Shown piece by piece: positions 4,499 to 7,966 of a stretch of DNA of 7,966 nucleotides. Numbering within the stretch: position 1 is the stretch's first letter; each line of letters starts with the position of its first letter. Location: contig JAAZJV010000307.1 of NCBI GenBank assembly GCA_012800135.1, forward strand, positions 1-7,966, written 5' to 3'. Origin of the DNA: Clostridiaceae bacterium (GTDB lineage: Bacteria; Bacillota; Clostridia; Saccharofermentanales; DTU023). Below the pieces are notes generated by a model, which ran no database searches, was not told the origin of the DNA, and saw only the letters and a program-made list of their open reading frames with translations. Made by a program: the position numbers and the translations under genes.

Positions 4499-6856
4499 AT
4501 GAAGAAATTTGAACATCTAAATGCTAAAAGTTTTTCCGAGGCGGGTAAGGCAATTCGTTCCTATCGGAACGCGAGACCTTCGGCAGGTGGCACAGATCTC
4601 GTCGGTACGATGCGCGCAGGAATTCTGGAGAATAATCCTGATGCGATCATCAACTTGAAGACCATTCCCGATTCCGCCTATATCAGAGATGAAGGTAACG
4701 CAGTGGCCATCGGCGCGCTGACGACACTGGATGATATTGATCGTTCGGAACTGATCAGGAAAGACGCAAAGGCGGTCGGCGAAGCGGCGAGAAGCGTCGC
4801 ATCGAGCCTAATCAGAAACGCGGCAACAATCGGCGGCAACATCTGCCAGGATGTCCGTTGTTGGTATTATCGTTACCCGGACGAAATCGGAGGTCGACTG
4901 ACGTGCCTGCGCAAAGGCGGAGATCTCTGCTACGCGATCCAAGGGCGCAACCAATTTCACTCTGCCTGCGGCGGAATGAAGTCGGGAACACATCGCTGTA
5001 CAGCCCACTGTCCTGCGTCGACCGATATTTCTGCCTATATGCAGGAAATTCGCAACGGAAACTGGGACGCCGCCGCAAGAATCATTATGCAGGCAAACCC
5101 GATGCCCAGTCTGACGTCAAGAGTCTGTCCTCACAACTGCCAGAACGTCTGCAATCAGAATGAGTACGGTGATTCGGTAAGTATCCATTCCGTGGAGCGC
5201 GCTCTGGGCGATTACATCATGAAGAACAGTGACCGCTTCTACGTCTCGCCCGAGAAAGAAACAGGGAAAAAAGTCGCCATCATCGGCGGCGGCCCGTCAG
5301 GTCTTGCGGCAGCGTACAACCTCAGAAAAGTCGGACACTCCGTTACCGTCTACGAGAAAATGCCGGAGGCCGGCGGTGTGCTGATGTACGGCATTCCGGA
5401 ATATCGCTTGCCGAAACACTATGTCCGCAGTCTTGTCAAAGCTATTGAGGGAATGGGCGTCGAATTCAAGCTGGAGACGGAAGTCGGAAAAGACATCGAT
5501 CTGAAAACGATTAAGGCCGATTCCGATGCGCTCCTGCTGAACACGGGTGCATGGAAGCAGCCGATTCTCGGTCTCGAGGGTGAAGAATTGACGGTCTTCG
5601 GACTTAACTTCCTCGTCGAAGTCAAGGCGTTCATGAATCGCCAGATCGACAAAAACGTTCTCGTCGTCGGAGGCGGAAACGTTGCGATGGACGTTGCGCT
5701 GACAGCAATGCGTCTAGGCGCACACAATGTGACACTCGCCTGTCTAGAGCAGCGCCATGAGATGCCGGCAATTCCTGAAGAGATCAATAGAGCCTTAGAA
5801 GAAGGCCTCGTCATGCACAACGGATGGGGACTTGGCAAAGTCGTCACGGATGATAAAGGAAAGGTCATCGGTCTCGACGCCAAGCGTTGCACATCCGTCT
5901 TTGACGAAAAGGGACGCTTCAATCCCGTCTACGACGAAGAGGATCGGCACTTCTTCCCGGCGGAATCGATTATTCTCGCTACAGGTCAGAAAGTCGATAT
6001 TGATTATCTAGGCGAGCAGTTCAAAGAGAAAATCGCAAGTGCTCGCGGACTGGTCGAAGTCGACGAAACGAAAGCGACACGCGAACCCGGCGTCTATGCC
6101 GGCGGCGACTTGGCGTCCGGTCCGGCGTTGGCGATTGAGGCCATTCGCGACGGTGTGATCGCCGCAAGGAGCATCAGCCGAGAGCTCGGTGTGAAGATCG
6201 ACCGTAAATACAAGGGACCGCGCTTTTTCAAGCCTGACGTCGAGGAAATCGAAAATCGTGTCGGACGCACAGAGCTGGATACGCCTGTCGCCGAACGCAC
6301 GCTCGAGAAAGAAGACACTGTTACTCTCTCCATGGCAGAAGCGGAGAAAGAGGCGCGCCGCTGCATGAGCTGCGGATGCTACGCAGTCAACGCTTCCGAT
6401 CTGAGCCCGGTGCTCGTCGCGCTTGACGCCGAAATCAGGACGACCGATCGTGTGATCGAGGCGGAGACGTTCTTCAGCGAGCTCGACGCTTCAGACGTTC
6501 TCAGTGTCGGTGAACTCATCACGGAAATTTATGTTCCTAAGATGAAAGATTACCGCACCGGTTACATGAAGCTGCGCTGGCGTGAAACGATTGACTTTGC
6601 TGTCACTTCACTCGCCTACGCGATTAAGGAAGATGAGGGTGTTATCAAGGATGCGCGACTCGTCGCCGGCGGTGTGGCACCGATTCCTCTCCGTCTTTGC
6701 GAAGTTGAGTCCTTCATCGAAGGCAAGCTCATGACACCCGAACTGGCAGAAGAAGCAGCTGAACTCGCCGTGGCGACGTACGGTCACCCGCTGAAGGAAA
6801 GCGGCTACAAACTGCAGACGATGAAATCACAATTGGTCAAAGCGCTTGCAGGTTAA
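4499..6856 (+). CDS. Composite flavoprotein: CoxM/XdhB-type FAD subunit with an inserted GltD/NfnB-like Fe-S NAD(P) oxidoreductase
   Basis: Expected to accept electrons from the 2Fe-2S subunit and pass them to NAD(P) or another carrier. At 785 aa it is more than twice the usual FAD subunit (about 290-340 aa). Residues 1-159 are the first part of a molybdopterin-dehydrogenase FAD domain: AGGTDL (29-34), TIGGN (110-114), C121, C136, C144 and NQFHSACGG. Residues about 160-626 are a GltD-like module: Fe-S motifs HRCTAHCP (C167, C171) and RVCPHNCQNVC (C210, C214, C218), an FAD Rossmann GGGPSG (263-268), a second nucleotide site GGGNVAMD (391-398), ATGQ (494-497) and the YAGGD segment (533-537), ending in RRCMSCG (C622, C625). 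Residues about 627-785 resume the FAD subunit with CYAVNASDLSPVLVALDA and the CO-dehydrogenase flavoprotein C-terminal domain. The frame is open throughout, so this is a true nested fusion and not two genes. It is the last gene of the operon. Direction of electron flow and NADH versus NADPH are inferred, not seen. Confidence 0.9.
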   Translation: MKKFEHLNAKSFSEAGKAIRSYRNARPSAGGTDLVGTMRAGILENNPDAIINLKTIPDSAYIRDEGNAVAIGALTTLDDIDRSELIRKDAKAVGEAARSVASSLIRNAATIGGNICQDVRCWYYRYPDEIGGRLTCLRKGGDLCYAIQGRNQFHSACGGMKSGTHRCTAHCPASTDISAYMQEIRNGNWDAAARIIMQANPMPSLTSRVCPHNCQNVCNQNEYGDSVSIHSVERALGDYIMKNSDRFYVSPEKETGKKVAIIGGGPSGLAAAYNLRKVGHSVTVYEKMPEAGGVLMYGIPEYRLPKHYVRSLVKAIEGMGVEFKLETEVGKDIDLKTIKADSDALLLNTGAWKQPILGLEGEELTVFGLNFLVEVKAFMNRQIDKNVLVVGGGNVAMDVALTAMRLGAHNVTLACLEQRHEMPAIPEEINRALEEGLVMHNGWGLGKVVTDDKGKVIGLDAKRCTSVFDEKGRFNPVYDEEDRHFFPAESIILATGQKVDIDYLGEQFKEKIASARGLVEVDETKATREPGVYAGGDLASGPALAIEAIRDGVIAARSISRELGVKIDRKYKGPRFFKPDVEEIENRVGRTELDTPVAERTLEKEDTVTLSMAEAEKEARRCMSCGCYAVNASDLSPVLVALDAEIRTTDRVIEAETFFSELDASDVLSVGELITEIYVPKMKDYRTGYMKLRWRETIDFAVTSLAYAIKEDEGVIKDARLVAGGVAPIPLRLCEVESFIEGKLMTPELAEEAAELAVATYGHPLKESGYKLQTMKSQLVKALAG

Positions 6857-6884
6857 CTTAACATTCAGTCCAATTTGTATTTGG

Positions 6885-6921
6885 AAGGGGGGTTGTCTCG
6901 AGAAAAGAGACAACCCCCCTT
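6885..6921 (+). terminator. Rho-independent terminator of the hydroxylase operon
   Basis: A perfect 15-bp stem (6885-6899 with 6907-6921) includes six consecutive G-C pairs and closes a 7-nt A-rich loop. It begins 28 nt after the operon's stop codon. The following bases are only moderately T-rich (about 6 T in 9), so the stem strength must do most of the work. The minus-strand side has no T-run, so it seems to serve the plus strand only. Confidence 0.8.
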
Positions 6922-6960
6922 ATTCATTGATGAAAAAATCTTTGATGTAACGACAAAAGG

Positions 6961-7088
6961 GGTCAAAAAATCGATATTTTCTTTATTTTTGGCTCTAGTC
7001 GACCACGTAGTTGATTTTTCCTCTGCTTTTGTGTGGTCACACCGGTCAAAAAACCTATTTTTTCTTTGTTTTTGGCCATACTGGCCCA
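6961..7088. repeat. Two diverged copies of a 45-bp AT-rich repeat in a convergent spacer
   Basis: Copy 1 (6961-7005) and copy 2 (7044-7088) align over 45 bp with about 9 mismatches and no gaps; both start with GGTCAAAAAA and share CTTT-N-TTTTTGGC. Their starts are 83 bp apart. In each copy the A-run can pair with the later T-run; copy 2 pairs GGTCAAAAA with TTTTTGGCC and also has GGCCA-TAC-TGGCC (7074-7086). The short frames open across this stretch on both strands look like chance. The terminator of the minus-strand decarboxylase gene may be here, but I see no clear one. Confidence 0.55.
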
Positions 7089-7142
7089 TTAGTTAAAATT
7101 CACTCTTTTTTGCTCTCACTCGAGCGAAGTAGCGAATACAGA

Positions 7143-7966
7143 TTAATATTGGATGCCGCGAACAGTGATGTCTAATGAATGAAGCGCCTGAAAAAATGAC
7201 CGGTGTTCCTCTAGGACAGGTTCACCCGGCCACAGCACCGTCAGCCCGGGCGGATAAGGGGCGATTGCATAACAAGCATCTCTACCAAAGAGCGCCTCAC
7301 GAGGCGTCACTTGAAATGCCGCCGGCGCTGACAATAGGCGATCACGTATGTGTAGAAGTTCATGCCGCGCCTGTGTGAGCGACTGACGATTTTCCTTATT
7401 TTCCAGCTCAGAGAGAAAAAAAAGTGATTCTAGAAGTCGCATGTAGTCTTCTTCCGGCTGATCAAGCGCGGGAATCAGCACGATACGGCTGATATCGATC
7501 ATTTCAACATCAACGCCCGATTTATCAAGGTGTTCCGCAAGCGTCCTTCTGGAAAAACCGGCCTCCGCAAAATCGAGTACAAGGCGAGAAGGATCAGCAC
7601 CTTCCGGAAGAACGCGATAAAAACCGGTAGGCAGCTTCTCGGAAAAAGAGACATTGAGTCTTTGCAATCGTTCAAGTCGCTCTTTTCCGCAAGATTCCAA
7701 TTCTGCACGCGCTCGATCGATCGTTGCCGCAACAAGAAAAGAGGGACTCGACGTCTGAAAAACGTGAACCATTGAGACCACCCGCTGAAGATCAACGCGT
7801 CGCTGTTGAATGGCCGCTTCAGAAACATGAAGAAGTGATGCAGGCGTCAGTGCGGCAAGCGTTTTATGTGCACTCTGACACACTATGTCTGCTCCAAGAG
7901 AAAGCGCTGTCGCAGGTTTTTGATCCGGAAGGAAAGCAAAGTGCGCTCCGTGCGCCTCGTCGACAA
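7143..7966 (-). CDS. Orn/Lys/Arg decarboxylase family protein (YaaO/SpeA-like), 5' end beyond the window
   Basis: PLP-dependent fold-type-I decarboxylase of the Orn/Lys/Arg (SpeA-like) group; members decarboxylate arginine, lysine or ornithine for polyamine synthesis, and the substrate cannot be told here. The frame is open from the TAA at 7143-7145 to the right edge, showing 273 residues of an expected 450-490, so about 200 N-terminal residues are missing. Visible motifs, in order, are VDEAHGAHF (the Asp, at 7959-7961, should pair with the PLP ring nitrogen), QSAHKTL with the PLP lysine at 7863-7865, QTSSPSFL, and the C-terminal domain with PREALFGRDACYAIAPYPPG and WPGEPV. The GTG at 7883 is an internal Val codon, not the start. 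It is convergent to the hydroxylase operon. In B. subtilis a relative (yaaO) lies directly before tmk; here tmk is 6.2 kb downstream on the same strand, with the operon between. Confidence 0.92.
   Translation of the reverse strand, partial: VDEAHGAHFAFLPDQKPATALSLGADIVCQSAHKTLAALTPASLLHVSEAAIQQRRVDLQRVVSMVHVFQTSSPSFLVAATIDRARAELESCGKERLERLQRLNVSFSEKLPTGFYRVLPEGADPSRLVLDFAEAGFSRRTLAEHLDKSGVDVEMIDISRIVLIPALDQPEEDYMRLLESLFFLSELENKENRQSLTQARHELLHIRDRLLSAPAAFQVTPREALFGRDACYAIAPYPPGLTVLWPGEPVLEEHRSFFQALHSLDITVRGIQY

Noticed and set aside
6865..7096. Overlapping 73- and 74-codon frames on opposite strands after the operon
   Set aside because: They run across the terminator stem and the AT-rich repeats, lack ribosome binding sites and resemble no protein family.

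Overview
The window looks like a chromosomal segment of an anaerobic member of the Firmicutes (Bacillota, most likely Clostridia-like). This rests on a thymidylate kinase gene coupled to a DarA-type cyclic-di-AMP receptor, a nearby Orn/Lys/Arg decarboxylase of the YaaO type, strong AGGAGG ribosome binding sites, and coding DNA near 50% GC beside much more AT-rich spacers. The species cannot be named from this sequence.

Layout: (1) Bases 1-949, minus strand: tmk (317-949) followed by darA (1-326, cut by the window edge), overlapping and translationally coupled. (2) Bases 950-1657: a 708-bp spacer. Its first 430 bp are AT-rich, with a probable minus-strand promoter for tmk-darA, a probable plus-strand promoter and two palindromes. 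The remaining 280 bp are GC-richer and full of mutually exclusive hairpins, which suggests a structured mRNA leader. (3) Bases 1658-6856, plus strand: a three-gene molybdenum hydroxylase operon in the xanthine dehydrogenase family, made of a 2Fe-2S small subunit, a molybdopterin-binding large subunit and a composite flavoprotein. (4) Bases 6857-7142: a convergent spacer with a 15-bp terminator stem and two diverged copies of a 45-bp AT-rich repeat. (5) Bases 7143-7966, minus strand: the C-terminal part of a PLP-dependent Orn/Lys/Arg decarboxylase, cut by the right edge.

How the operon should work: the large subunit would hydroxylate a substrate at molybdenum, electrons would pass through the two 2Fe-2S clusters to the FAD of the third protein, and from there to a second flavin/NAD(P) module. 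The most notable feature is that this second module, resembling the small subunit of glutamate synthase (GltD) or NfnB, is inserted inside the CoxM/XdhB-type FAD-binding domain instead of being a separate protein. It also splits a likely 4Fe-4S ligand set. The active site departs from bovine xanthine oxidase at the purine-contacting positions, so xanthine should not be assumed as substrate. No cofactor-maturation or transport genes are visible here.

The decarboxylase and tmk-darA sit in the same orientation on either side of the operon. In Bacillus subtilis yaaO, tmk and yaaQ (darA) are adjacent, so the operon appears to have been inserted between them.
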